Positions 1 through 8,233 of a stretch of DNA of 64,000 nt are shown here, in pieces (the stretch's first letter is position 1; every line of letters starts with the position of its first letter). The translations under genes and the position numbers were made by a program. The notes below the pieces were generated by a model, which did not search any database, was not told the origin of the DNA, and saw nothing but the letters and a program-made list of their open reading frames with translations. The DNA is taken from contig NZ_BMNI01000001.1 of NCBI RefSeq assembly GCF_014646375.1, positions 579,949 to 643,948 of the forward strand. The letters are read 5' to 3'. The DNA comes from Nocardioides phosphati (lineage in GTDB: Bacteria; Actinomycetota; Actinomycetes; Propionibacteriales; Nocardioidaceae).

Positions 1-732
1 GCCGGGCTGGTGGTCGTCCACCTGGGCCTGATCGGGGGGCTGCCCCTCGCCCTGCAGTCCGGCCCGTCGTCGGCGTCGCCCGACCCGCTCGTCGAGTCGG
101 CGGCGGCCGCTGACGTCCGTGGCGGCGAGCTCCCGGCGCCCGGCGTACGCCCGGTCATCGCCGCTGCCGCCCCGGTCGTGCCGCTCCGCGCCTCCGGCAC
201 GTACGCCGTCGCAGCGGCGCCCACCGCGGACGTCCCGGCCGGCGCCGTGACCTACCGCGTCGAGGTCGAGCGGGGGCTGCCCTTCGGCGCGGTTGACTTC
301 GCCCGCGCCGTCGACCGCACGCTCGCCGACCCGCGCAGCTGGCCCGCGCGCACGGGGCGGCCGATGGTCCGGGTGGAGGGCGACGCGGACCTCCGCGTGG
401 TGCTCGCCTCCCCGCGCACGACCGACCGGCTCTGCGCGCCGCTGAGCACCAGGGGCAAGGTCTCGTGCCGCAACGGCGACGACGTGGTCATCAACGCCTG
501 GCGCTGGGCCAACGGCGCGGCGAGCTACGACGGTGACCTCGCGGCGTACCGGCTGTACGTGGTCAACCACGAGGTCGGCCACGGCCTGGGTCACGGTCAC
601 CTGCCTTGCACGGGCAAGGGCGATCCCGCCCCCGTGATGCTGCAGCAGACGCTCGGGCTGCACGGCTGCGTCGCCAACCCGTGGCCCACCGGTGCCGACC
701 TCCGGGCAGGTCACGGGGCCCACACGGAATAG
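1..732 (+). CDS. DUF3152 secreted metalloprotease-like protein (5' partial)
   Basis: The reading frame is open to the window edge, so the true start is probably outside; the first internal start is a GTG at 10. The N-terminus is hydrophobic (VVVHLGLIGGLPLAL) and looks like a signal peptide or membrane anchor, followed by an Ala/Pro-rich linker. Near the C-terminus (nt 568-600) lies HEVGHGLGHGH, a zinc-protease motif HExxHxxGHxH of the metzincin type, which is the hallmark of DUF3152 proteins. By inference it is an exported zinc peptidase of unknown substrate. Conserved Cys residues around nt 436-636 may form disulfides. The next gene starts about 60 bases downstream. Confidence 0.82.
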   Translation, partial: AGLVVVHLGLIGGLPLALQSGPSSASPDPLVESAAAADVRGGELPAPGVRPVIAAAAPVVPLRASGTYAVAAAPTADVPAGAVTYRVEVERGLPFGAVDFARAVDRTLADPRSWPARTGRPMVRVEGDADLRVVLASPRTTDRLCAPLSTRGKVSCRNGDDVVINAWRWANGAASYDGDLAAYRLYVVNHEVGHGLGHGHLPCTGKGDPAPVMLQQTLGLHGCVANPWPTGADLRAGHGAHTE

Positions 733-792
733 AAGCGCGCGCCCGACGGGTTGGGGAGTCGTTGTCACATCACTCATCCGACGGGAGCCGTC

Positions 793-1440
793 ATGACCGC
801 CGAAGCACCGATCCTCCCCGACTGCCCGTCGCTGGCGGTCCGCACCCGCGTCCGGGTGCCGCTGCGGTTCCCCGACGGCTACGAGACCGTGGCCGACGTC
901 TTCACCTTCACCGGCCTCGCCGACGGCAAGGAGCACCTCGCCCTGGGCCTCGGCGACTGGGAGCACGCCGACGTGCCGCTCGTGCGGCCGCACTCGGAGT
1001 GCCTCACCGGTGACGTCTTCGGGTCCCAGCGCTGCGACTGCGGCCCGCAGCTGCGCGAGGCGGTCGAGCGGATCACCGGGGCCGGCGGCTTCCTGCTCTA
1101 CCTGCGCCAGGAGGGCCGTGGCATCGGCCTCTACGCCAAGCTCGACGCCTACGCGCTCCAGGACCAGGGCCTCGACACCTATGAAGCCAACCGGGCCCTC
1201 GGCCGTGGCGAGGACGAGCGCGACTACACCGCGGCCGCGCAGATGCTGCGGGCGCTCGGCCACCGCCGGATCCGGCTGCTGAGCAACAACCCCGACAAGG
1301 CGGTCCAGCTCGACGCCTACGGCATCACCGTCGAGGCGCAGGTGCCCACCGGCGTGCACCTGTCGGGGGCCAACGAGCGCTACCTGGTCGCCAAGCGCGA
1401 CCACACCGCGCACACGCTGGACCTCGGCCTCCTCGGCTGA
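793..1440 (+). CDS. ribA: GTP cyclohydrolase II
   Basis: Converts GTP to 2,5-diamino-6-ribosylamino-4(3H)-pyrimidinone 5'-phosphate, formate and pyrophosphate, the first step of riboflavin synthesis. The zinc ligands are visible in SECLTGDVFGSQRCDCG (C-x10-C-x-C pattern), followed by the GTP-binding and catalytic stretch LRQEGRGIGLYAKL. At 215 aa it is a stand-alone RibA domain without the RibB (DHBP synthase) half that many actinobacterial fusions carry. The ATG at 793 is preferred over an in-frame TTG at 751 because GGGAG precedes it by about 8 bases and family alignment begins just after it. No other rib genes adjoin it and I see no FMN riboswitch upstream. Confidence 0.93.
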   Translation: MTAEAPILPDCPSLAVRTRVRVPLRFPDGYETVADVFTFTGLADGKEHLALGLGDWEHADVPLVRPHSECLTGDVFGSQRCDCGPQLREAVERITGAGGFLLYLRQEGRGIGLYAKLDAYALQDQGLDTYEANRALGRGEDERDYTAAAQMLRALGHRRIRLLSNNPDKAVQLDAYGITVEAQVPTGVHLSGANERYLVAKRDHTAHTLDLGLLG

Positions 1441-1452
1441 CCCGCGGCGGCG

Positions 1453-2382
1453 TCAGACGACGGCGCTCCCGGCTGCCGGCTGCGCGAGCGCGGTGATCTC
1501 TGCGGCGACCTCGAGCGTCCGCTCGTACGGCAGCATGTGGCCCGCGCCCTTGTAGACCGTGAGGGTCGCGTGGGGGAGCGCGGTCGCGAGCGCGTGCGAG
1601 TGGGCGACCGGCGTCAGCAGGTCGTGGGTGCCGCCGAGGATGGCGACGCGCGTGTCGGCGAGCGACGGCAGCGCGTGGCTCAGGTCGCGTCCCGTGAGTG
1701 CCAGGGCCAGCGCGGCGACGGTCGGCGGGTGGCTGCGCGCGACCTGTGCCGCCGTACGCCGGCGGTTGCTCGACGTCGCGGCACCGGGGCCGAAGAGCCC
1801 GACGTGCAGCGCCGGAGCGAGCACCGCGGGGACGCGGGTCACGCGCCGCAGCGGGACCAGCCCGGCGGGGCCGAGCACCGACGGCAGTGCGCGCATCACG
1901 AGGCGGGTGACGGCCAGGGGCAGGCCGAGGATGTCGCTGCCGATGTCGTTGCCGGACGTGGCGACCAGTGCGATGCCGTCGACGCGCTGCATCAGGTCGG
2001 GGTGGCGGTGCGCGAACTCGAGCAGGACCGGCCCGCCGAGCGAGTGGCCCGCGAGGACGAGACGTCCCGTGGGGGCGGTCGCCGCGATCACCTCGGCCAG
2101 GTCGTCAGCCAGCTGGTCGAGGCTGGCCGAGCCGCGGGGCCCGGAGTCGGAGCGACCGTGGCCGCGCGCGTCGTACCGGACCACCCGGAGGGTGCGTGCG
2201 AGCAACGGGGTGACGTCGTCCCACGTGGTGTGGTCCTGCGTCCAGCCGTGGTGGAGGACGACGGTGGCGGGCGCGTCAGCGGGGCCGATGGTCCGTACGG
2301 CGACGACGGTGCCGTCCGCGAGGGCGACGGCGGACATGCCGGGGGCGCGGCCGTTGCGTCCGGCCAGGGCGGTCTGGGTCAT
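1453..2382 (-). CDS. alpha/beta hydrolase
   Basis: This 309-residue alpha/beta-hydrolase-fold protein shows the oxyanion-hole motif HHGWTQ, the nucleophile elbow GHSLGG (catalytic Ser) and a C-terminal catalytic His in GAGHMLPYE. The acid is probably the Asp in GGTHDLLTP. The middle of the protein (SDILGLPLAVTRLVMRALPSVL) is a hydrophobic cap. Substrate cannot be told from sequence; lipases, epoxide hydrolases and haloperoxidase-like enzymes share this plan. The ATG at 2382 is used, but a later ATG at 2337 (MSAVALADG) would remove a poorly conserved leader. A perfect palindrome sits immediately upstream and may be its operator. Confidence 0.85.
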   Translation of the reverse strand: MTQTALAGRNGRAPGMSAVALADGTVVAVRTIGPADAPATVVLHHGWTQDHTTWDDVTPLLARTLRVVRYDARGHGRSDSGPRGSASLDQLADDLAEVIAATAPTGRLVLAGHSLGGPVLLEFAHRHPDLMQRVDGIALVATSGNDIGSDILGLPLAVTRLVMRALPSVLGPAGLVPLRRVTRVPAVLAPALHVGLFGPGAATSSNRRRTAAQVARSHPPTVAALALALTGRDLSHALPSLADTRVAILGGTHDLLTPVAHSHALATALPHATLTVYKGAGHMLPYERTLEVAAEITALAQPAAGSAVV

Positions 2383-2397
2383 GCGCGCATGATGACA

Positions 2398-2412
2398 TGG
2401 ACAGGCTGTCCA
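2398..2412. promoter_or_regulatory. palindromic candidate operator upstream of hydrolase
   Basis: TGGACAG-G-CTGTCCA is a perfect 7-bp inverted repeat around one base, 16 bases before the hydrolase start at 2382 on the minus strand. Read on that strand it includes TTGGACA, which could serve as a -35 hexamer. Its form fits TetR- or MarR-type operators. No regulator gene adjoins it, so the cognate protein is unknown. Confidence 0.45.
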
Positions 2413-2458
2413 AGGATCAGAGTGTGGCGAGCGTGACTCTCCGGCGAGTCCTCCGCCG

Positions 2459-3034
2459 TCAGGAGCCGTCGGCGAGCGCCTCCAGCTTCGCGACGTACGC
2501 CGCCCAGTCGGTGTCCGGGATGTTCGTCGCCTCCGTGCGCAGGCCGACCGCGCCGTCGGCCTGCTCGCGCAGGATGTCGGCGTGCCCGCAGTGGCGGGTG
2601 AGGTCGGACAGCACGTGCACGATCACCTGGCCCAGCGTCACGTCGGCACGCTCGGGCGGCCACCAGGGCACGCGCCCGGGAGCATCGAGCGGCAGCTCCT
2701 CGATGGTCGCGTCGGCGGCGCTCCAGACGCGGCGGTAGAGGTCGATGACGCCGGCCGGGTCCTCCTCCGCGGTGGCGTAGAAGTCGGCCTGGGGATCGTC
2801 GTCGAACGCCGCGTCAGGCACCAGCTCCTCCGGCGCCGGGCAGGCGCGGCCGAACGTGGCGCAGAAGTAGCCGGCCTCGACGTTCGCCATGTGCTTGACG
2901 AGGCCGAGGAGGTTGGTGCCGGTCGGGGTCCGGGGGAGTCGCAGGTCGCGTTCGTCGAGCCCCTCGAGCTTCCAGAGGAGTGCCTCGCGGCTCGCCTGAA
3001 GGTACCGGTGCAGGACGGCCTTGAGGTCGCTCAT
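2459..3034 (-). CDS. DinB family protein (DUF664-type)
   Basis: A 191-residue member of the DinB/YfiT four-helix-bundle superfamily. It opens with MSDLKAVLHRYLQASREALLWKLEGL and has the conserved GLVKHMANVEAGYF, in which the His is a likely metal ligand. A second candidate ligand pair lies in VIVHVLSDLTRHCGHADILRE. Many actinobacterial members act as thiol-dependent (mycothiol) transferases, but this has not been shown for this one. The ATG at 3034 is preferred to an in-frame start at 3097 because the family homology begins there. It is transcribed toward the hydrolase gene with about 77 bases between them. Confidence 0.82.
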   Translation of the reverse strand: MSDLKAVLHRYLQASREALLWKLEGLDERDLRLPRTPTGTNLLGLVKHMANVEAGYFCATFGRACPAPEELVPDAAFDDDPQADFYATAEEDPAGVIDLYRRVWSAADATIEELPLDAPGRVPWWPPERADVTLGQVIVHVLSDLTRHCGHADILREQADGAVGLRTEATNIPDTDWAAYVAKLEALADGS

Positions 3035-3100
3035 GCTGTCCACTGTGCACGCGAGGTGGTGAGCCGGGCCGAAGGGGACCCGGCTCACCACCGACACGCA

Positions 3101-5623
3101 TCAGGACCAGGCGTGCACGTAGTCGACCGTCATGGTCGCGGGGATCGGGGTGTCGTCGACGAGGGTGTTGCCCTCCTGCGATCCCAGTCCCTGGGTCAGC
3201 GCCATGATGTACCGCTTCTTGAACGCGTCGTTGCCGGAGGTGTTGACGACGCACGACTTGCCGTTGACGAAGACCTCGACCCGGTCGGGCGTCCACTCCA
3301 GGGTGTAGGTGTTGAACTCCCCGCGGTGGCCGGTGCAGCTCCAGCTGGTGTTGGTGTTCGCGCCGGTGAGGATGCCGTTGACCGTGTCCAGGGCGGTGTG
3401 CAGGTAGGGCACGACCAGGTCCGCGAACTTCGAGTACGTCTCCGCGATGTCGATCTCGCCGTTCGCGGGCCAGGTGCCCTGGCCCTCCGGGTAGCGGTCG
3501 TCGGGCCAGAGCCAGAAGGCCTCGTGCAGGCCGGGGAGCGTCGTGGCCGTCGTCTTGACGCGTGCCTCGAAGCGGCCGTACTGCTGCGACCACGTGTGGG
3601 AGGTCGTCACCATTCCCGCGGTGTACGCCATCACGGCACCGCCCTGGCCGGCGCACGGCTGCGGGTCGCCCTTGAGGACGGTCAGGTGCAGGGCGCCGTC
3701 GCCGACGTTGATGTTCTGCGGTGAGTCGACGTAGCACGCCTGGTGGGTGTCGTCCCCGGTGGCGAAGTTGGTCTGCACGCTCCACTTCGCGCGGTCGAGG
3801 GTGCTGCCGTCGAAGTCGTCGGCGAAGGTGCAGGTCCAGGCTGACCCGTCGGCCTTGGCGACCGTCGCGCCGCACGCCCCACCGTCGGGCTTCGGGGCGG
3901 TGTCGACCGACCAGACCGCCGTGGCCGTGCTCGCGAGCTGGGTGGCGCTCGGGCGGTAGCGCACCTTGACCGGGAGGTCGCCCCCGGCGCGGCTGCCCAG
4001 GGCGACGGTGACGCGGCCGTCCTTGAGCGTGTAGGTGCTCTGCGGGCGCCCCTCGACCCAGAGGTCGACCGGGTTTCCTGCGGTCTGGCCGTCCTTCACG
4101 GAGACGGCGATGGTCGCCGTGCCGTCGGGGCGGACGTCGAGGGTGGTCGTCGTCGGGACCTGGTCGGCGGTGACGACCGACCACGGCAGGCTCGCCTGGC
4201 TCGCGCCGCTGGTGGTGCTCGGGCGGTAGCGCACCGTGACCCGGTGGTCTCCGCCCGGCTGGGGACCGAGGTCGAACGTCGCCGTGCCGTTGGTGAGGGT
4301 GTAGGCGCGCTGCCAGGTCGAGTCGATCCACAGGTCGACGGGGTTCGCCAGGTTGACCGCGGTCGTGCCGGTCGCCGTCACCTTGATGGTGCCGGTCCCG
4401 TCAGCGTTCAGGTTGAGCGTGGTCGTGGTGGGGACCTGGACGGTGCCAGGTGCCGTCCACACCACCGAGGCCTGGCTCGCGGCGGTGAGGGTGCTGGCGC
4501 GGTAGCGGACGGTGATCCGGTGGTCGCCGAGCGCCTGGGTGCCGAGGTTCACCGCGGCCTGGCCGTTGGTGAGCGTGTAGGCGCGCTGCCAGGTGCTGTC
4601 GATCCACAGGTCGACGGGGTTGACCGGAGTGGCGCCGCTGGCCGTGACCGTGACGGTGCCCGTGCCGTCGGCGTTCAGCTTGAGCGCGGTGGTCGTCGGG
4701 ACCTGCACGGTGCCGGGCGCCGTCCACACCAGCGAGACCTGGCTGGCCGCAGTGAGGGTGCTGGCGCGGTACCGGGCCGTGATGCGGTGGTCGCCGACGC
4801 TCTGGGTGCCGACGTTCACGGCGGCCTGCCCGTTGGTGAGGGTGTAGGCGCGCTGCCAGGTCGAGTCGATCCAGAAGTCGACCGGGTTCGTGGGCGCGGC
4901 GCCGAGGGACGTGACGGTGATGGTGCCCGTGCCGTCGGCGTTGAGCTTGAGCGCGGTGGTGGTCGGTGCCTGGACCGTGCCCGGCGCCGTCCAGGTCACG
5001 ACGGCCTGACTGGCGCCGCTCGTGCTGCTGGCGCGGTAGCGGGCGACGACCTGGTGGTCGCCGAGCGGCTGGGTGCCGAGGGTCACCGCGGCCTGCCCGT
5101 TGGTGAGGGTGTAGGCGCGCTGCCAGGTCCCGTCGATCCAGAAGTCGACCGGATTGGTCGGCGTGGCGCCGTCGGCGGAGACGGTGATGGTGCCCGTGCC
5201 GTCGGCGTTGAGCTTGAGCGCGGTGGTGGTCGGGACCTGGACGGTGCCGGGCGCCGTCCACATCAGTGAGGCCTGGCTCGCGGCGTACGCCGTGGTGTTG
5301 CGGTAGCGCACGGTGATCCGGTGGTCGCCCAGCGGCTGGGTCCCGATGTCGATCTTCGCCGAGCCCCCGGGGACGGTGAAGGTCTGCTGCCAGGTCGAGT
5401 CGACCCAGAGGTCCACCGGGTTGACCGGCGACGATCCGTCGGCGACGGTCACGCGGACGGTGCCCGTGCCGTCGGCGTTCATCGTCAGCGTGGTGGTCGT
5501 CGCCACCGGGGCGACCGCGTCCGCGGCTGCTGCCCCTCCCGGCGCGAGCGCGGTGAACAGCAGCAGCCCTCCTGCCACCACTGCACCACTGATCGTCCGC
5601 ATGCGGGCGCGCACATACCCCAT
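3101..5623 (-). CDS. secreted GH16 glycoside hydrolase with six Ig-like repeats
   Basis: An 840-residue exported protein. Residues 1-34 form a signal peptide. Residues about 40-575 hold six tandem Ig-like (Big_3-like) modules of about 90 aa, each opening with (V/A)PTTT(A/T)L and containing NPVDLW-type cores. The C-terminal ~250 residues form a glycoside hydrolase family 16 domain with the catalytic signature NGEIDIAE, in which the two Glu and the Asp are the usual nucleophile, acid/base and helper. GH16 enzymes cut beta-1,3/1,4-glucans, agar or carrageenan; the substrate here is open. The ATG at 5623 follows GGGAGG at a good distance. The repeats probably extend the enzyme from the cell surface. 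Confidence 0.9.
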   Translation of the reverse strand: MGYVRARMRTISGAVVAGGLLLFTALAPGGAAAADAVAPVATTTTLTMNADGTGTVRVTVADGSSPVNPVDLWVDSTWQQTFTVPGGSAKIDIGTQPLGDHRITVRYRNTTAYAASQASLMWTAPGTVQVPTTTALKLNADGTGTITVSADGATPTNPVDFWIDGTWQRAYTLTNGQAAVTLGTQPLGDHQVVARYRASSTSGASQAVVTWTAPGTVQAPTTTALKLNADGTGTITVTSLGAAPTNPVDFWIDSTWQRAYTLTNGQAAVNVGTQSVGDHRITARYRASTLTAASQVSLVWTAPGTVQVPTTTALKLNADGTGTVTVTASGATPVNPVDLWIDSTWQRAYTLTNGQAAVNLGTQALGDHRITVRYRASTLTAASQASVVWTAPGTVQVPTTTTLNLNADGTGTIKVTATGTTAVNLANPVDLWIDSTWQRAYTLTNGTATFDLGPQPGGDHRVTVRYRPSTTSGASQASLPWSVVTADQVPTTTTLDVRPDGTATIAVSVKDGQTAGNPVDLWVEGRPQSTYTLKDGRVTVALGSRAGGDLPVKVRYRPSATQLASTATAVWSVDTAPKPDGGACGATVAKADGSAWTCTFADDFDGSTLDRAKWSVQTNFATGDDTHQACYVDSPQNINVGDGALHLTVLKGDPQPCAGQGGAVMAYTAGMVTTSHTWSQQYGRFEARVKTTATTLPGLHEAFWLWPDDRYPEGQGTWPANGEIDIAETYSKFADLVVPYLHTALDTVNGILTGANTNTSWSCTGHRGEFNTYTLEWTPDRVEVFVNGKSCVVNTSGNDAFKKRYIMALTQGLGSQEGNTLVDDTPIPATMTVDYVHAWS
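3900..5510. repeat. tandem ~270-bp repeats encoding Ig-like modules
   Basis: Six in-frame units encode the Ig-like modules of the GH16 protein. Landmark segments recur with a 270-base period, for example the GCCGTCGGCGTT run near 4667, 4937 and 5207. Units 2 to 5 are nearly identical at the DNA level; the first and last are more diverged. This pattern suggests recent duplication or ongoing recombinational homogenisation. Confidence 0.85.
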
Positions 5624-5767
5624 CGTCTACTCCCTCCCAGAAGTTCCCCCTGGTCGAGCGTAGGTCGAAGTGGCGTGAATCACATCGTCACTTCCGGTGG
5701 CACGGCCTGGTCCAAATGGACTAGACCGATCGCCGTATCCCTGTCGTCGTGTGCCTGACAATGCCGA

Positions 5768-5796
5768 ACGGCGGCCCGGGTGACCCGGACCGCCGT
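5768..5796 (-). terminator. hairpin terminator after fprA
   Basis: ACGGCGGCCCGGGT and ACCCGGACCGCCGT pair over 14 bp with one mismatch that becomes a G-U pair in the minus-strand RNA. It lies about 18 bases past the fprA stop. No clear U tract follows, which is common in high-GC actinobacteria. Confidence 0.6.
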
Positions 5797-5813
5797 ACGA
5801 CGAAGGAGAAGTG

Positions 5814-7151
5814 TCAGCCCTGACCGGCGTCGAGCATGCCCTCGCGCGTCGGGACCTTCACGCGGAGGCGCTCCTGGGCCTCGCCCAGCGCGATCTCGTG
5901 CTCGTTGAGCTTGAGCCAGTGCTCGTGGGTGAAGACGTTGGCGCCACGCTCGGCGAAGAACGCGTCGACGGCCTCGTCGGAGCGCTGGGGCGCGCTCGCC
6001 GTGGTGTTCTCCAGGAGGTGGCCGACCGTCTCGGCGGCGTCGGACTTGGTGTGGCCGATGAGGCCGACCGGGCCGCGCTTGATCCAGCCGGTCGTGTAGA
6101 GACCGGGGATGTGGTTGCCGTCCATGTCGAGGACCTTGCCGCCGTCGTTGGGGATGACCGCCTTGCGCTCGTCCCACGGGAGGCCGGGGAGCGGGTCGGA
6201 CTTGTAGCCGATCGCGCGGTAGACCTGCTGCACCTCCCACTCGGTGATCTCGCCCGTGCCCTCGACGTTGCCGTCGGCGTTGGGGGAGTGCGTGCGCTCG
6301 GTCCTGAACGCCGTGACCTTGCCGTTCTCGTCGGCGACGATCTCGGCGGGCGACTCGCAGAAGTGCAGGTGGATCCGGTGCGGCTTGCCGACCGGGTCGC
6401 GGCCCACCCAGTTGGCGAGGGTGTCGAGCACCATCTTCTGCGACTTGTGCTTGCCGATGTGCTCCATGCCGTGCTCGTCGACGTCGAAGCCCTCGGGGTG
6501 GACGATCACCTCGACGTTGGGCGAGTGGTTGAGCTCGCGCAGCTCGAGCGGCGAGAACTTCGCGTACGCCGGACCGCGGCGGGCGAAGACGTGCACGTCG
6601 GTGACCTGCTTGGCCTTGAGGCCCTCGTAGACCTGGGCCGGGATGTCGGTCACGAGCATCTCGTCGGCGGTCTTGGCCAGCACGCGGGCGACGTCGAGCG
6701 CCACGTTGCCGACGCCGAGGACGGCGACGGAGGTGGCGCCCTCGAAGTCCCAGGTGGGGGCGTCGTCCGGGTGCGCGTCGTACCAGGAGACGAAGTCGGC
6801 GGCGCCGATCGAGTGCTCCTCGCCGGGGATGCCGAGGTCGCGGTCGGACTTCGCACCGGTCGAGAAGATGACCGCGTCGTAGAACTCCTGCAGCTCCTCG
6901 AGCTTCACGTCGACACCGAAGGTCACGTTGCCGAGGAAGCGGATCTCGGGCTTGTCGAGGACCCGGTCGAGCGCCTTGATGATCTCCTTGATGCGCGGGT
7001 GGTCCGGCGCGACGCCGTAGCGCACGAGGCCGAACGGCGCGGGGAGGCGCTCGATGATGTCGACGGCGACGTCGACGTCGGACTTGGTGAGGATGTCAGC
7101 GGCGTAGATGCCGGCCGGGCCGCCACCGACGACTGCAACACGAAGAGTCAT
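5814..7151 (-). CDS. fprA: ferredoxin/adrenodoxin-NADP reductase (FprA type)
   Basis: Flavoprotein of 445 aa that moves electrons between NADPH and ferredoxin, usually to serve cytochrome P450 or desaturase partners. It has an N-terminal FAD-binding motif VVGGGPAGIYAADIL (residues ~6-20), the adrenodoxin-reductase signature APFGLVRYGVAPDH, and an NADP-binding motif VLGVGNVALDVARVLA near residue 145. Length and motif order match mycobacterial FprA. The frame extends far upstream but MTLRVAVVGG at 7151 is clearly the start. It is divergent from a LysR-type gene, with 70 bases between them holding an inverted repeat. Confidence 0.93.
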   Translation of the reverse strand: MTLRVAVVGGGPAGIYAADILTKSDVDVAVDIIERLPAPFGLVRYGVAPDHPRIKEIIKALDRVLDKPEIRFLGNVTFGVDVKLEELQEFYDAVIFSTGAKSDRDLGIPGEEHSIGAADFVSWYDAHPDDAPTWDFEGATSVAVLGVGNVALDVARVLAKTADEMLVTDIPAQVYEGLKAKQVTDVHVFARRGPAYAKFSPLELRELNHSPNVEVIVHPEGFDVDEHGMEHIGKHKSQKMVLDTLANWVGRDPVGKPHRIHLHFCESPAEIVADENGKVTAFRTERTHSPNADGNVEGTGEITEWEVQQVYRAIGYKSDPLPGLPWDERKAVIPNDGGKVLDMDGNHIPGLYTTGWIKRGPVGLIGHTKSDAAETVGHLLENTTASAPQRSDEAVDAFFAERGANVFTHEHWLKLNEHEIALGEAQERLRVKVPTREGMLDAGQG

Positions 7152-7192
7152 GTCCCCAATTGTGGAGGAGAAGCAAGATCCACAGAACGAGG

Positions 7193-7212
7193 TTGTGGTT
7201 GTGTGGTCACAA
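7193..7212. promoter_or_regulatory. candidate LysR-type operator between fprA and lysR gene
   Basis: TTGTG-N10-CACAA is a small dyad in the 70-base intergenic space between divergent fprA and the LysR regulator, 10 bases before the regulator start. LysR proteins bind interrupted dyads of this size, often T-N11-A. It could mediate autoregulation, control of fprA, or both. Confidence 0.35.
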
Positions 7213-7221
7213 GGATAGGTT

Positions 7222-8157
7222 GTGGGAGTGCTGAGCCCCCATGTGCCCGACCTGCGTGCCCTCGAGCTCCTCGTGGTTGTCGCACGCGCCGGTTCGCTGT
7301 CGTCCGCCGCCTCTGAACTGGGCATTTCCCAGCAGGCGGCTTCCTCGCGGCTGCGCACGATGGAGGCGATGGTGGGGGCGCCGCTGCTCGCCCGGACGCG
7401 ACGAGGATCACACCTGACCCAGACCGGTGAGCTCGTCGTGCAGTGGTCGAGCCGGATCCTCGACGCCGCCGAGCAGCTCGACGCAGGCATCGCCGCGCTG
7501 CGCTCGGACCGTCGCGGCCACCTCGAGGTGGCCGCCAGCCTCACCATCGCCGAGTACCTCCTGCCCGGCTGGCTGGTCGCCGTCCGCACCCAGCAGGCGC
7601 GTGCCGGCATCCCGCCGACGCAGTTCACGATGACCGCCGCCAACAGCGAGCGGGTCGCGACCCTCGTGCGCTCCGGCGAGGTCGCGCTCGGCTTCGTGGA
7701 GGGTCCGGAGGCGCCCGAGGGGCTGCAGCGCCGCCTGGTCGCGGTCGATGAGCTGGTCGTGGTGGTCGCCGCGCGCCACCCGTGGGCGCAGCGTCCCGAC
7801 CGCACGATCAGTGCCGCCATGCTCGCCGGCACCCGACTCGTCTCCCGTGAGGCGGGGTCGGGCACACGCGTCGTGCTCGAGCGCGCTCTCGGCGACCTGC
7901 GCACCGTGCCCCCGGCGTTCGAGATGGCCAGCACGGCGGCGGTGCGCTCCGCCGTCGCCGCCGGCGCCGGTCCCGCCGCCCTCAGCCGGTACGCCGTGCG
8001 CGACGACCTCGCGTCCGGCCGCCTGGTCGCCATCAAGGTCACTGACGTCGACCTGACCCGCCCGATGCACGCGGTCTGGGTGGGCGACCACGAGCCGCCG
8101 CCCGGCCCGGCCCGCGACCTCGTCAACTGGGCGGCTGCCCGGGGCGGCGCCGGCTGA
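7222..8157 (+). CDS. LysR family transcriptional regulator
   Basis: A 311-residue regulator with an N-terminal winged helix-turn-helix (residues ~8-67; LRALELLVVVARAGSLSSAASELGISQQAAS) and a C-terminal LysR substrate-binding domain from about residue 90. The GTG at 7222 places the HTH at the usual distance from the N-terminus. The effector is unknown. Divergence from fprA suggests control of that gene, though LysR regulators also often control distant targets. CysB-like and CbbR-like members share this plan. Confidence 0.9.
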   Translation: MGVLSPHVPDLRALELLVVVARAGSLSSAASELGISQQAASSRLRTMEAMVGAPLLARTRRGSHLTQTGELVVQWSSRILDAAEQLDAGIAALRSDRRGHLEVAASLTIAEYLLPGWLVAVRTQQARAGIPPTQFTMTAANSERVATLVRSGEVALGFVEGPEAPEGLQRRLVAVDELVVVVAARHPWAQRPDRTISAAMLAGTRLVSREAGSGTRVVLERALGDLRTVPPAFEMASTAAVRSAVAAGAGPAALSRYAVRDDLASGRLVAIKVTDVDLTRPMHAVWVGDHEPPPGPARDLVNWAAARGGAG

Positions 8158-8233
8158 GCCGCGCCCGGTCCGACTGATCTCCGGGTGAGTGGGTACGTCG
8201 CAGGTTCACGCCCACAGAGAGGAGAACATCACC

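Noticed and set aside
733..792. An FMN riboswitch before ribA
   Set aside because: The space is only 60 bases and shows none of the conserved RFN-element segments.
3900..5510. 270-bp repeats considered as a mobile or CRISPR-like element
   Set aside because: They code in frame for Ig-like modules of one protein.
5811..7316. A 501-codon plus-strand frame opposite fprA
   Set aside because: Shadow of fprA with typical low-complexity antisense composition and no family motif.
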